Shown one piece after another: positions 10,561-23,637 of a DNA stretch of 64,000 nucleotides. The position numbers were made by a program, and so were the translations under genes. Source of the DNA: Mallotus nudiflorus (lineage: Eukaryota; Streptophyta; Magnoliopsida; Malpighiales; Euphorbiaceae). Under the pieces are notes generated by a model that saw only the letters and a program-made list of their open reading frames with translations, ran no database searches and was not told where the DNA came from. The stretch covers positions 1 to 64,000 of the forward strand of contig CANTUR010001439.1 in assembly GCA_947683625.1 (NCBI GenBank). Direction: 5' to 3'. The stretch's first letter is position 1. Each line of letters starts with the position of its first letter.

Positions 10561-12650
10561 ATGAGATGTGAAAGGGTTGTCAGGAATATCTGGCTCTAGT
10601 TGAGTATACTTCAGTGGAGAAGTTGTCTCTCCCAGATGTTTTAATTGCCTGTGAGTTACCAGGTTTACCACTTTATAGAGATTGAATTCTGTATCGATGT
10701 GGTTCCTGATATAACTCCTATTTCAACGTAGCCCTATAAATGACTCTTGCAGAGCTGTAGGAGCAATTGCAAGAGCTTTATGACCAAGTTTTGTCAGACC
10801 TTATGTTTCTCTTTAGGGTGCACTAGTCCTGTTGTAAGGAAGAAGGATGGTACCTTGAGACTATGCATTGACTGCAGAGAGATGAACAGGGTAACAGTGA
10901 AGTACAAGTATCCTCTTTTGAGGATAGATGACCTGTCTGATCAGCTACAGAGTGCACAGTTCTTTTCAAGAATTGATTTGAAGTCGGGTTATCATTAGTT
11001 GTGGATCAATTTGTAATAGTCTTCATTAATGATATACTAATGTATTCGAAGTGAATGAAAGGGCACGTATATCACTTAAGGACTATACTACAGACACTAA
11101 GAGAATGTTAGCTTTATGCTGAATTCGGGAAGTGTGATCATTGGATGGAGAGTGTTGGAATTGTATCATTTAAAGATAGAATTTAAGTTGATCCATAAAA
11201 GATCAAAATAGCATCTGAGTTGCCCAGACTGACTGAATCCATTGAGATCTGTAATTTTCTGGGTTTAATTGGGTATCATAGGAAAATCTGAACAGAATTC
11301 ACTAGAATTGTAGCTCCTATGACCCGCATAACTCAAGAATAGGAAGATTGTGTGAATAGATGTTTGTTAGAACAGCTTCTAAGTACTGAAGAAGACTGAT
11401 TGATCTGAGGGTTACGTGAACTTTAGAGAATAAGACCTGATATCATTACAGCATTTCATCATATCATCATAGCATCTCATTACAGCATTTCATCACGACA
11501 TTTCATTCTAGCATTTCATCATAACATTTCATTATATCATCTCATCATGACATTTATCATAGCATGTCATCATGGCATATCACCATAGAATGATCTGCTG
11601 ATAGGAGATGCCCAAGTTAATGATACAGGGTTGATGTTGTAATTTGAGAAAGGGATTCTATATAAGCGGTGGAAATGAACTTGCAGTGTACATCCAGATG
11701 ATTACCAAGAATTATCACAGTATTCAGGATCATTACTAGTGGTTGGATTATAGAAGGATGTGACTGATTGTATTTCTAAATGTTAAAATTGCCAGTCGGT
11801 GAAAGCTGAATATCAGAAGTCTTCTGGGAGGTTTTGGTCTCTTTTGAATTTGGGTGGAAATAAGAGAGAATTATGATAATTTTTATGATTGGTTACCTCG
11901 TTTGAAGGGTGAATATGATTCCGTTGGAATGATTGTAGACAATTTGACCAAGTCAGCTAATTTTTGGCCAGTGGAAGCCACTTATTCAATAGCTAAGTGG
12001 GCTAAGCTGCATATGAAGCATATTGTGTGCCTGCATGGACTACTTGTGTCCATTGTATATGGTAAAGGTACAGTGTTTACCTTTCGATTTTGGCAGAGAT
12101 TATGGAGAGTAATAGACACCTAATTGGATTTCAATACTGCTTTTCATCCTCAGACAGATGACAGTCTGAGAGGACAATCCAGACACTAAACAGTATATTG
12201 AAGATGTGTGTTTTGGATCTAAAAGGTAGCTAGGTTGATTATATGCTACTTATAGAATTTGCTTATAATAACAGCTACCGTAGCAGTATTGGAATAACAC
12301 CACTTGAAGCTTTTATGGAAAGAAGTCCTAATTAGATATGAGATGGTTCAGAATACAGCGAAGAAGTTACTGTGATCAGAAGAGCGATATGGATCCTAGA
12401 TGCAGAGATATGGAGTTTCAGATCGAAGACTGTAATTCTGAAGATGTCTCCGAAAAGTGGTGTGATGAGACGCGTTGAACAATATAGAACTGAATGAAGA
12501 CCTGAAGTTTGAGAAGGAATCAATTGTGATTGTAAATTATCAAGCTCGATAGTTATGTTTGAATTAGATTCAGATGATCAAGGTTCCGTGACGTGGCAAC
12601 AAAGTGAAAGAGCTTACGTGAGAGACTGAAGTTGAGATACGAGCTTCTTA
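10561..12650 (+). pseudogene. Broken pol remnant of element B (RT and integrase pieces)
   Basis: Recognisable pieces lie in pol order. A spacer at 10590-10660 matches element D at about 45480-45550. Reverse transcriptase fingers follow at about 10821-10998 (SPVVRKKDGTLRLCIDCREM, then KYKYPLLRIDDL and FFSRIDLKSGYH). A deletion then jumps to FINDILMYSK near 11030, so the catalytic FIDD has become FIND. An ATTTCATC-type tandem repeat (11443-11590) replaces the RNase H. Integrase pieces run from about 11690 to 12290 (VDNLTKSANFWPVEATYSI, later SERTIQTLNSIL in a shifted frame and FAYNNSY). The second catalytic Asp is missing: SDRG of the family reads YGKG. Stops occur throughout. No active protein is possible. 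Confidence 0.85.
11443..11590 (+). repeat. Tandem repeat based on CATTTCATCATAG inside B pol
   Basis: About nine imperfect units of roughly 15-17 bases (CATTTCATCATAGCAT-like, with variants such as CATCTCATTACAG). It lies exactly where the RNase H domain should be, between RT and integrase remnants. I see no equivalent in element D. Confidence 0.75.
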
Positions 12651-12708
12651 CCCATATCTTTTTCCTTCTTGATTCCTGTTTATTCTTTTCTTGGAATTCG
12701 GGGACGAA

Positions 12709-12728
12709 TTCATATAAGGAGGGGAGAC
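12709..12728 (+). promoter_or_regulatory. Polypurine tract of element B
   Basis: AAGGAGGGGAGA lies directly upstream of the 3' LTR start at 12729, the site where plus-strand DNA synthesis is primed. Element D has the matching AGGGGAGA at 48341-48348. Confidence 0.8.
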
Positions 12729-13227
12729 TATAATAACCCTGGTTTTAAATTATTTTATTAAATATTGAGATATGCAGTGTTAATAAAGTTTAAAAATTAT
12801 ATTTAATTATTTCACTAATTTATGATTTATTATCATTATTTTAAGTTTAATTGAATTTTCTACGTAAAAATATTATTTTGAACATTTAAATTCCATTGTG
12901 TAAATTTGTTATTTTATTATTTTCGAACACTATTATTTTAATAACGTTAGTTATGTGCATTATTATTTATATATTATTTTTATTTAATTAAATAAACATT
13001 ATTTAAATTATTAATTATTTAATAATTGTGGATATTGTTATTGTTAATTTTAAATGATATTTTATGTGCTAATATTAGTTTAATAATTATGTGTTTATTT
13101 TTATGTATGTGTGATTATATGTGTATATATGAAAGAGATATTTTATTTTTATTTTATTTTGTGTGATGGGGAAAATTTTAGACCCAAAATAATATTATAT
13201 TATAACATATAGTTTAATAAAGTATAG

Positions 13228-13269
<42 letters not shown>

Positions 13270-16200
13270 CATGTTTGCAAAATCAAAGAAAGAGAAAAGC
13301 AAAGAAAGTTACAGAATACTCACCTTCCTCCGCACGCTGCCATCCCGACCATCCCCTGTCACTGTGCCTCTTCCTTTAGCTCACTGGACCACCACCATCT
13401 TCTTCCCTTTTCTTCTCCATCATCCGTCATTGACTGCTCGTCGGTATGTCACCGGAGAAAGCAGAAACGGCAGCGCAGCAGCAAGCTTCTTCCTCACCGT
13501 CGAACATTTTTCGACCACCTTTGTTTGAGTTCTTGGGTTCTTTGGGTTCCTTGAGTTGTGAAGACTCCATTTCTAAGCTCGGATTGAGCTCAAACCACCT
13601 CGTCTGTAAGTTTTGTCCATTTTTCTATTTTTGAGCTTTTAAGGTTTTTAATTTTTTTAGGTTGATTTATTTTGATTCGAACAAACTCCCTTTGCAAATA
13701 ATGATCCTTATAGCTTGGGATTCATGGATATATTTTTGTTATAATTTTTGGAATTTATTTTAATTTTGGTGAAATTTTGATTATTTTAATATTATTTAAT
13801 GAATTTTCGTAAATAAATTAATTAAATTGTGAAATTGGTTAAATTATTGCTATTATGTTTTTTTTATTAATTTTGATGTTGGTAAATTAATTTTTGAAAA
13901 TTTTATATAATTTTTATGAATATTTTTAGTTTATGTAAATATTGGATAATTGAGTTAAATGAGTATTTGGGTTAAATTTAAAGTTTAATTGTGTGTTTTA
14001 GTTTATATTAAAATGTTATTTGATCATAAAATAATTTTTTAGGAATTTCTATTATTTTTATGGGAGTTTATATAATTTATGTGTATTTTGGAATGAATAG
14101 CTTAAATATGTATTTTTATAGAAATTATTGGTTAATTAGGTGTATTTGTTGATTTTATTGAAAAATATGTTGAGAAAATTAATTTTGAGTAATTATATTA
14201 TTTTTGGTGAATTTTTGAACATTTATAGTGAATATATATATAGGGGTATTTTGGTAATTTTACACTAAATTGGTTTTAATAGTTATTTAGGGTATAAAAA
14301 TGATTTCTGCAAATTTTTAGTATTTTTAACTAATTAAAACTATTTTTCGTAAATTATTTTCAAATTATATATAATATACTATTTTTCTAAATAAATGGGT
14401 TTTTATTGATTTTTAGTATGTTTTAGGATTAATTACGTAATTTGGATTTATAAAATGTATTTTTATTATATACGGGCATTTTCGGTATTTTATAAATATT
14501 CTGTGAATTGTGAACCTCGGTCGGTGAATTGTAGTTTGGAGTCCGACCGAGGGATTGTGGTTGTAATCCTGGGTTTATTCCGAAGTGTATTTCTTTGCAG
14601 GACCGGCTCTACTCTTTGAGTAGAGAGATGTCTGTTTTACAGGGGAGGTTCTGCCGGATTTTCGATAGAATTCTCGTAAAACGTGATATCCGGTCAAATT
14701 CTTATTCTAATTTTGTGTCTAAAATTCTAGATCGAGTCTTTAGAATTTCCATTAAATTTATTCTGATTTCATGTTGTCATTTGTTTGTCTAGCTGCGCCG
14801 AGACCGAGGCCTAACGGATCAGGCCCGTCGAGTTTGTCTCGTGGAGCGCTAACATGTGAGTTATTATACTATATATATATGCATTGCATATAGGATGCAT
14901 GACTTAGGATTTTTATTTTCATTATATGTTTAAACAGTAATTTAACTATAATATGATTTGGTACATTTTCGGTTTATTTTTAGTATATTTGATATATAAA
15001 TGTTGTATATTTTCTATATACATTTAATATATCACTGGTATACTTGGAGTTTATTTTTGATATATGTATGTTAGATATTTAGGTTTATGTTTGTTATAAT
15101 TTAATATTTATACATTATTTAAATGTGCTTCGAACCATAATTATTTTATTAAATGATTAGTATAATTTAGGTTTATTCTTAAATAATTGCATGCTATATT
15201 ATAAACCTACACTTAAATTATTTTTAAGTTTACTTTTGGTATATTTTGATTTGTTTCCAAATAAATACATGTTTTATTATTAAATTAAACCTAACATATT
15301 AGTGATATATTTAGGGTTTATTTTTGATATATGCATGCTAGATAATTAGGTTTATTTTTAGTATATTTGTGAATATATGTTAAACGCAAACACGTGTTTA
15401 AATGAATATTTATACATAAATGTTTTATTAATTGATTTGTGTACTTAGGGTATATCTTTTGCATATTTAAGTATATTTTTAAGATAATGCATGTTATATT
15501 ATTGTTACCCATTTAAATTGTTTTTAACTATATTAATGATTTATCTTTAGTTTATTTCATATTTTATTTGACACACACATATATATATACCTTAAATATA
15601 CTAGGTATATTTTTGGTATATATATATGGTTGGTTTTACTATTATGAATATTTTTCTACATTAATTATTTTCTGAATGAATGAATTATTTTAAGTGAAGG
15701 ATATCAATAGAACGTGCTTCCTAGTGGTCAGCACTAGGACCGTGTACGTACCGGTACGATAGATAAGGATTGAGTGAGAGTTAAAATTGAGTGATTATAA
15801 TTGATTTAATTGATTTGACTAAGTGTCTCGGGGCCAATCACACTGACAGTCAGACTGCTGGAGCTCGGTTGACTTAGTGTCTCGGGGCCAGTCTACTGTC
15901 CATAAGTGAATTGAATGATCTATTGGGTTGATTGAGATGTGAGGTGATGGATAGTGTGATTGCTGGAGCTCGGTTGACCAAGTGTCTCGGGGCCAATCAC
16001 ACTGACAGCCAGACTGCTGGAGCTCTGTCGACTTAGTGTCTCGGGGCCAGTCTGCTGTCCAAATTGGAATAAGTGTTCTATTTGGAATCAAGTGAGCCTG
16101 TATGGCTAGAGTGATGATGGGATTGTTTGAGGTTGTTATTATTTAGGGTTCTATGGATCCTTCATGAATTAAAACAAACGTTTTCTACATTTAGTATATT

Positions 16201-16731
16201 TATAAAAGCAAAGTTTGGCATTCGTGTGAAATGTGTGTATATACATATATATATAAGAATGCCTGATTGTTATGGTTTAGTTTGCATGTATATATAGTAT
16301 AATAATTCACTCAGTGAGGTCTGACCCCCCTCAATTATTTTTTCAGGAGATTCCATATCGTCAGACCTTAGTCGTAGAGTTCCTCGCCGGTGTTCTTCAG
16401 TCCCGGTTGTTTTATGCAAATGTATATTCTGAACTTTGAATTGTATTCTAGAAACTGCAGTAGTAGTGTCATTATATTGGAAGTGTATTATTTTGTTTGG
16501 ATATTAAATACTCTGAGAATTTGTATTTGAACATTATACGAACATGTATTCATTTATATAAGGATTTGGAGTATTTATTTTATATATTGATTCAGAAAAA
16601 TTTTAATTTGGTCGTAATTTCATATAATTATTGCATGATTTTATTTTTTTCTTAGGCTTGCTATGGGTTCCGGATTCGAAAGAATTCCCGTTCCCTAGCG
16701 CCGGTCATGACTCCTAGTTTGGGTCGTGACA
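12729..16731 (+). mobile_element. 3' LTR of element B
   Basis: Nearly identical to 5383-9369. The first bases read TATAATAACCC instead of TGTAATAACCC, a G-to-A change at the conserved TG. The AT run at 13230-13262 is longer than at 5886-5910. Other differences are scattered, mainly C/T and G/A (for example CGCGCG against CGCACG near 13330), as expected from deamination of methylated cytosine. It ends at 16731 before the TAGTG duplication. Confidence 0.93.
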
Positions 16732-17446
16732 TAGTGTCTCGGGGCCAGTCTACTGTCTAAATGGATTAAGTGGATATATTTGGAATAAGTGAGCTTGTAT
16801 GGCTAGAGTGTTGTTTAACACTATTTTTGAGGTTGTGATATTCTAGGGTTCTATGTGATCCTTCATAAACTGGGATTTTCAATAAAATATATAAAATGAT
16901 TTTCTGCATCTGTGTGAAATTGCCTGTATATATATTAGATATATATATATACTTTTGATTGTATGCATTGTCACTTAGTGTGTATGTATATATATTATAG
17001 TAATTCACTCAGTGAGGTCTGACTCCCCTCCGTTGACTATTTTTCAGGAGAGTCAACTTCTTCAGACCTCAGTAGCAGGTCGATACGCCGGATTTCTTCC
17101 GCCCCGGCTTCTTTATATAAATTATCTACTTGAGTCTTATTTATTTTATCTAGACACTGCAGTAGTTGTGAATTAAAGTATTGGATTTCATGTATTTTAT
17201 TTAAAGAGATGTATTATATTGAAATTGGATTTGTATTAAAGAGATTTTATATATATGTGATGAGATTTGATTCAAATCCAGTGATGAAAATGTTATTATT
17301 ATATTTATGATTTTTACTTCCGCTGCATATTATATGGTTATTGTTATTATTGCATGATTTATTTTATTTTTAGGCTTGCTACGGGTTCCGGATTCGAAAG
17401 AATTCCAGTTCCCTAGCGCCGGTCATGACCCCTGTTTTGGGTCGTG

Positions 17447-17449
<3 letters not shown>

Positions 17450-17530
<81 letters not shown>

Positions 17531-18639
17531 GAATTTGATATTTAAAATTTACACTACTTAGATAGAAATATCAATTAATTTTATAGAAATTGTCTAAACC
17601 CCTATAAATATTAATAAAACTAATTAAAATATATATTTATCATATTTAGCATAAAATTACATTTTTACCCCCCTAAAATACTCAAATTACATAATGTGCT
17701 ATTAATACTAAAATAATTCCTTAAAATTATTTAATCATCCCAAAAATTTTTTTCTCAAAATAAATCCTCCTAATATAATTAAAACATTTAATCAACCAAA
17801 AATTTCTCCCAAAAATATTATTTAACCTAAAAATCACATTTTACACAACCAAAAATATTTATAAAAATAGTATAAAAGTCTCAAAAATTATAATTTGAGT
17901 TCTAAAATTTATAATATTCACTAATAACCTCATTTATCAAAATTTCAAAATTTTTTAACCAAAATTTTCAAAATTAGCATAATTACCCATTAAATATCTA
18001 ATATTTACATAAATCTCTAATTAACACCAAAAATTTCTAAAACCCTAAAATTAACAAACTCAAAAATACTTTACTATAATTAACCTAATCAGTAATTACA
18101 CTTAAGAATAGAATAAAATCAAGTAATTAAAATGACAAAAATTCAAGTAAAAATTCTGAAAAAATTCAAATAATTCCAAAAAAAAAAAAAATCCAAATGA
18201 GCAATTAGCTTCCTCATTACACTAACAACACCCTATTTTAGATAATCAACCAAAAATATTCAAGATCAAGGAAGAAAAAGGAATAAATAGGGTGAGCATT
18301 ACTCACTGTCCGACAAGGCAGCTTGAAGAGGAAGAAGAGGACGTGCCACCACCACCAGAAATGAGAATGACGAAGGCAACTTGGCACCACAAGGAGATGG
18401 CACGGACAGAGGATCAAAGCTGGGCAGGATGGGAGGTTGCAGAGCTGCTGTGCGAGGAGAAGAAGGTGCTGCCTCGCGAGGAAGAAGGAAGGCAACTACT
18501 GCAACACTCCAGCAAGCTCAATGCACGGTGGCGATGGAGTTCTCAGGCGAAGGGGAAGGCGGCACAGTGAAGGGAAGAGAGGGCATGGGTGGCAGACGGG
18601 AAGAGGATGCTGGTGAGGGTCCTTCTCGGGCTTCTGAAG

Positions 18640-18676
<37 letters not shown>

Positions 18677-18996
18677 GTTTACATACATATATAATAATTA
18701 AACCCTCCATTTATATCTATAAATATACATATGTACATATATTTATAAATATGCATGTATACATATATCTATTTATATGCACATGTACACACACATATAT
18801 ATATTTATTTGTTTATAGACACACATATAGGCATTGACTTTAATATAGTTTAAAATAGCACTAATAGTAATAAAAATAATAATAATAATCACAATAATAA
18901 CAATCATAAAATATAATATGATGAAAAAAGTAATTATTAATAATATGATTTGATAAAAATACCCTTTTTTATTTAAGTAATATATAGGGTATTACA
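17450..18996 (-). mobile_element. 5' LTR of element C, second segment
   Basis: It begins with the right half of the AT tract (17450-17526) and ends in plus coordinates with GGGTATTACA at 18996, that is, TGTAATACCC at the LTR start on the minus strand. It contains the GC-rich block of this LTR (18290-18620), followed by an AT run at 18643-18674. That order, GC block then TATA-rich run towards the LTR start, matches the other families. Open frames across the GC block (18238-18701) are not supported as proteins. Confidence 0.78.
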
Positions 18997-20132
18997 GTAA
19001 TTAATCAAATGTAGTCAACACATGTAGGTCTCACATGTCAAAAAATAAGCCCCGTTAACGGACACATCAGTTGTTCGTTAAAGAAATTTTAATGGAGTGT
19101 TAGTTTTGTAAACTTTTGAAACTTTGTGGGTAAAATTAAATTATGGTGCTATTTGCAAGTGGTATAATAGGTTAGGATTTTTTTTATGTAATTTTCCCAA
19201 TAATATAATAGTAATTTAGTCTTTAAATTTTTATTTGATTTTTGTAAAAATAATTCAAGCAAAAATTTCAATAGATTTTATTTTGACTAATTTTAAGAAA
19301 AATAAATGATGAAAAATTTGTGTATGTGCGAATTTTTAATAAATAAAAAAATTTTATACCTTAAAAACTAGTTGGTATTAAATCTTTAAGAAATAAAAAA
19401 TGTATTGATATAATTTTTAAGAAAACTTGTCCAAGTTATTATTTTAAAAAAGATAAAGTTTGAGTGTATTTAAAATTTTTAGAGTGAAAATAAATACATT
19501 CTTTAATAATTTCTTGCTTAAAATTAAATTAGATTAGTATTAGATTATAGTTAATAAAAAGAAAAATAATTTAAAAATATTTATGTCAATAATAAAACAT
19601 TCAATTAGAACTTCAAATTTGTTAAATTATAAATTTATTAACTAAATATATAAATGTTAATAATTAACTAAAGTATTTATTGAAAGTAAAAAATAAAAAA
19701 ATATTTAAAAATATTAAGGATTAATTTGTTAAAATTTTAAAATAAACAAATTTATTAAAAATTATAGGAACTAAATAAGATATTTTGCTCTATATCTATA
19801 ATATAGAAAGATTCAATGTACAGAAAAATAAAAATACATGGAGTCAATATATAGAAAAATAAAAGTATAAGGTGTCAATCTATAAAAATAAAAGTGTAAA
19901 GAGGAAATCCGGCAAAAAAATAAAAGTCCAAGGGGCAAATATATGGGTTAAGCTTTTACTTAAAGTTAAAATTTAATAAATAATTTTTTAATTTATAAAT
20001 ATTTACAAAATACTAGTCATGAATTTACACTTTGTAATAACAATAAATAATATATACTTTAAAATAAATAATTAAATAGTTTTAATAAATTAAAACTATA
20101 TTTTAATCAAATATAAAAATAAAAATTTGAAA

Positions 20133-20220
<88 letters not shown>

Positions 20221-20405
20221 GTGTGTACGAATGCGGGTCGTGCAAAATTACGAAAAAAATTTTACTCATTATTATATAAAAATTGAATAATTTAGTCTTT
20301 TACTAATAAAAGTAAAATTAAATTAATTAAAATATAATTTTAATTTGATAAAAAGTCTAATTCCTATTTTAAATAGGTTAACTTCTATTGAGGAAGGGAG
20401 GGGGA
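18997..20405. other. AT-rich spacer, no gene seen
   Basis: No coding sequence or LTR was recognised. Degenerate units of about 37 bases containing AGAAAAATAAAA lie at about 19805-19920. An (AT)n tract runs 20137-20203 and passes into (GT)n up to about 20225. The last 160 bases (about 20245-20400) resemble 58155-58310, on the far side of element D. Confidence 0.6.
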
Positions 20406-20564
20406 TGTAATGACCCTGTATTTTAAATTAAATAATATTATTTCGGGATATGCATTATTAATAATTTTAAATTTTATTTTATATTATTGTTATTAAATTG
20501 CTATTAATATTTACATACATTATTCTGAGAAATTATTTATGTAAAAATAATTATTTTACATGAG

Positions 20565-20625
<61 letters not shown>

Positions 20626-23433
20626 GAAGGGAATTTTGGTAATTTTATAAATTAATAAAAAAGTACAAAAATTCAAAAAAATTAGGTCAACAAAGCCATT
20701 TCTTTCTTCTCCTTCTTTTTTTTTTCTTCTTCTTTCTATCACTTTTAGCCACAATCAACCGAACCATTGTCGGACTGCCCCACCCTCTACTACCGGTTGC
20801 CATCGAGCTTGGACATCCCCGGCAGCCACCTGTCGCCACCAGCACCACTTGCCATAGCCTGGAACACTAGAAACCGAAACTTGAGCTCCATGAACGCCGG
20901 AGAGATTTCGGCCACCATTTGACGTCGAACTAGTCTTTTTCAATAGATTTTTGTCTGGTGAGTCCATTTCTGAGCTCCGTTTGGGCTCAAAACCTCTAGA
21001 TTTTTAGATATCTCCAATTTTTAGTGTATGTGTTTTAGGGTTTTTTTATTTTTTTTGAACTTGATTTAGGGTTATTCATGAAAAGTTGCTTAACAAATGT
21101 TGTTTGTTGTAGCTCAAGCTTCTCAAATATATTTTTTTTGATTTTTTTAATTAATTTGAATTTTATTTAATTTTTTATTATTTTAATATTAAATATTGAA
21201 TTTTTGATAATTATGTTAATTAATTGTTTTTATTGAGAATTTAGTTGAATTTGTGTTTATAATGTGATTTAATAATTTTAGAATTATTAAAATGATTTTT
21301 GGTGAATTAATATAATTTTTAGGAATATTAATTATATTATGTATATTTTGAATTATTGGGTTAATTGTGTAATTTTGTGAAAATTATAGCTAAATGATAT
21401 GTTTTAGATGGTTTTAGAATTATTTAGGGTATTAAAATGACTTTTATAAATTATTTACTATCTTCAAATAATTAATACTAATTTTCAAAAATTATTTTCA
21501 AATAATATATTATTTACTAGTTTGGTGATTAAATGGGTTTTTAATTATTTTTATTATATATTTAAGCTATTTGAATATATTAAAGTGAATTTTTACGATT
21601 TTATATTGAATTATTGAAAAATTGGATTTTTATTAATATTATATTATTATTTGAGATTTTTATTTAATAATTGTGAAAATAATTGTATTTGGTGTTTTAT
21701 TGTTTAAATATATTATATTTTGATATTTTGAGGATATTTGTGAAATTTATTGATTTTTAATATATTTATTATTTTAAATGTATTTTTGGTGAATTTGTGA
21801 ACCTTGATTGGGAATTGTGCAGTTCGAGATCCCAATTGAAGGTGTTGAGTGTTCTGTGTTAGAAGTGTGTTTTTCTTGCAGGATCGGCTCTACTTTTTAG
21901 TAGAGATATGTCCGTTTTACAGAGGAGGTTCTACCGAATTTTTGAAAGAATTCTCGTAAAATGTGACATTAGGTCAATCTTGAGTTCTCGTGTTTTGTCT
22001 GAGTTTCGTATTCTTAGATTGAGTCTCTTTAGAAGTATAAGTTAGATTTATTCTAATTGTTATTATTATTTTATTTTCTAGTTGCGCCTAGATCGTGGCC
22101 TATTAAACCAGGTCAGTCAAGCCAGTCTCGTGGAGCTCAACATTGTGAGTTATTATCTTATATATACATCACATATAGGATGCATGATTTAGAATATTCA
22201 TGTTTTAATATGTATTTATTCATGAATTGTTTTATTAAATGTTTTAGTATATGTTAGGTATATTTTTAGTATCTTTTTGGTATATTTCACTATAAATGCA
22301 TGATATATTTTCAAAATACACTTAATATATTTTTGGTATATTTATGGTTTACATTCAGTATATTTATGGTTGATTTTGAATTTATTTAGCATATATATAC
22401 TTGAAATATACTTAGTATATTTTAGGTATATTTTTGGTATATATATGGTTTATTTCACTACTATGAATGTTATTTTGTTTAAATATGCATTATTTATTTT
22501 TCCATATGTATATTGAATTTTATTTGAAGGATATCAATAGAACGTGCTACCTAGTGGGCAGCACTAGGACCGTGTACATACTGGTGCGATAGATTTAGAG
22601 TTGAGTTGTGAATCACTTGAGGTGATATATGATTTATTGATTCTTTTGAGATTTGATGTCATTGAATAGTGTGGTTGCTGGAGTTCGGTTGACCTAGTGT
22701 CTCGAGGCCAATCACACTGACAATGAGACTGCTAGAGCTCGGTTGACTTAGTGTCTCGGGGCTAGTTAACTGTCCAATATGGAATAAGAGCATTAATTTG
22801 GAATTAAGTGAGCATGTATGACTAGAGAGGTATTATTGATTAAGGTTGCGTATAATTAGGGTTCTATTTGATCCTTCACTAAAATAAATGTTTTCCAATA
22901 GTTATTATATATAAAGTGATTTCAACATATGTGTGAAATGCCTGTATATATTTATTATATACTGATGGTTGATTGCATATGACATTAGGAGACGCATGTA
23001 TATATAATATAATAATTCACTCAATGAGGTCTGACTCCCCTCAGTTGTTATTTTTACAGGAGATTCTTCTTCCTCAAACCTTAGTAGTAGGCCCATCCAC
23101 TAGACTTCTTCAGTCCCGTCTAGTCTATGTAAATAACTTACTTGATTTCTTTTATACTCTAAAAAACTGCAGTAGTATCAGTAGTTATTGTATTTTGTAT
23201 ATGTATAATGATTTTTAATATCAGAGACCTTTCTTTGAATATTGTATGAAATATTTTATTTTATGATATGATAGAAGTATTTATTTTTATATATTAATTT
23301 AAGATTTTTTATTTTGGTGTATTTTATTTATTTATTGAATGCTTTTATTCTTTTAAGGCTTGCTACGGGTTCCGGATTTGAAAGAATTCCTGTTCTCTAG
23401 TGTCGGTCATGACTCCCGTTTTGGGTCGTGACA
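20406..23433 (+). mobile_element. 5' LTR of element D
   Basis: 3.03 kb, from TGTAATGACCC to GGGTCGTGACA. An (ATT)n run at 20566-20624 precedes a CT-rich and GC-rich block (20700-20960) that ends in a GGTGAGT donor-like site. The acceptor CTTGCAG ends near 21881, followed by stem CTCTACT/AGTAGAG (21888-21905) and the H2 block. Acceptor TTCTAG near 22081 and donor GTGAGTTA near 22145 follow. Twin hairpins lie at about 22671-22775. The family matches LTR G at 62036. Confidence 0.9.
20566..20624. repeat. (ATT)n microsatellite in the D 5' LTR
   Basis: Uninterrupted TTA/ATT triplets. The 3' LTR has a longer, interrupted version at 48510-48651. Confidence 0.9.
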
Positions 23434-23437
23434 AAGT

Positions 23438-23449
23438 TGGTATCAGAGT
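23438..23449 (+). promoter_or_regulatory. Primer binding site of element D
   Basis: TGGTATCAGAGT differs from the tRNA-iMet complement only in the last base. It lies four bases after the 5' LTR. Confidence 0.88.
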
Positions 23450-23637
23450 GAAGTTGAAATTAGAGCCCTAGGTTACTAGTGTTATGGACCTAGGTTTTCA
23501 GAGTTATGTTTTTTTTGAAACTACTACAGTTAATTAGGTTCAAGTATGTCTTCGATAAGTTTTCCTTAATTTAGTATTCCACATAACCGCTAGCTTGTCT
23601 ATTTTGTTTAAATATCTTTCTAGTTTGTCTTTTTAGA

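Larger units (their letters stand above)
5383..16731 (+). mobile_element. Element B: complete, recent, non-autonomous Ty3/gypsy retrotransposon
   Basis: An 11.35 kb element with two LTRs of about 4 kb, a tRNA-iMet primer site, a polypurine tract and a perfect 5 bp target duplication (TAGTG). It is inserted in solo LTR A1, inside the loop of one of A1's conserved hairpins. The two LTRs look nearly identical: long runs match exactly, with scattered single-base changes and a longer AT run in the 3' copy. Insertion is therefore young. The internal region is only 3.36 kb and holds broken gag and pol pieces. The LTRs make up about 70 percent of the element, resembling a large retrotransposon derivative, except that pol relics are still visible. 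Confidence 0.93.
2868..17449 (+). mobile_element. Solo LTR A1 (family A), split by element B
   Basis: The left segment is 2868-5382 and the right segment is 16732-17449. Joined they total about 3.23 kb, matching solo LTRs A2-A4 of the same family (3.21-3.25 kb). The start is blurred because it lies in an AT tract: the expected TGTAATATCCCG reads as TA repeats followed by TCCCGTG. The end is the normal GGGTCGTGACA at 17449. No primer site or coding sequence follows, so the internal region was lost by LTR-LTR recombination. It carries the GC-rich block (3395-3640) ending in GGTGAGT, an acceptor-like TTGCAG near 4549, a donor GGTGAGTT near 4804, and all the stem-loops described for B. Confidence 0.85.

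Noticed and set aside
18238..18837. Overlapping open frames on both strands near 18.2-18.8 kb
   Set aside because: They lie in the GC-rich block and AT run of the C LTR. Translations are low-complexity (Glu-rich or Tyr/Ile repeats) and match no family.
23438..23449. tRNA gene
   Set aside because: Only the 3' end complement of tRNA-iMet is present, directly after an LTR. This is a primer site, as at 1200-1211 and 9374-9385.
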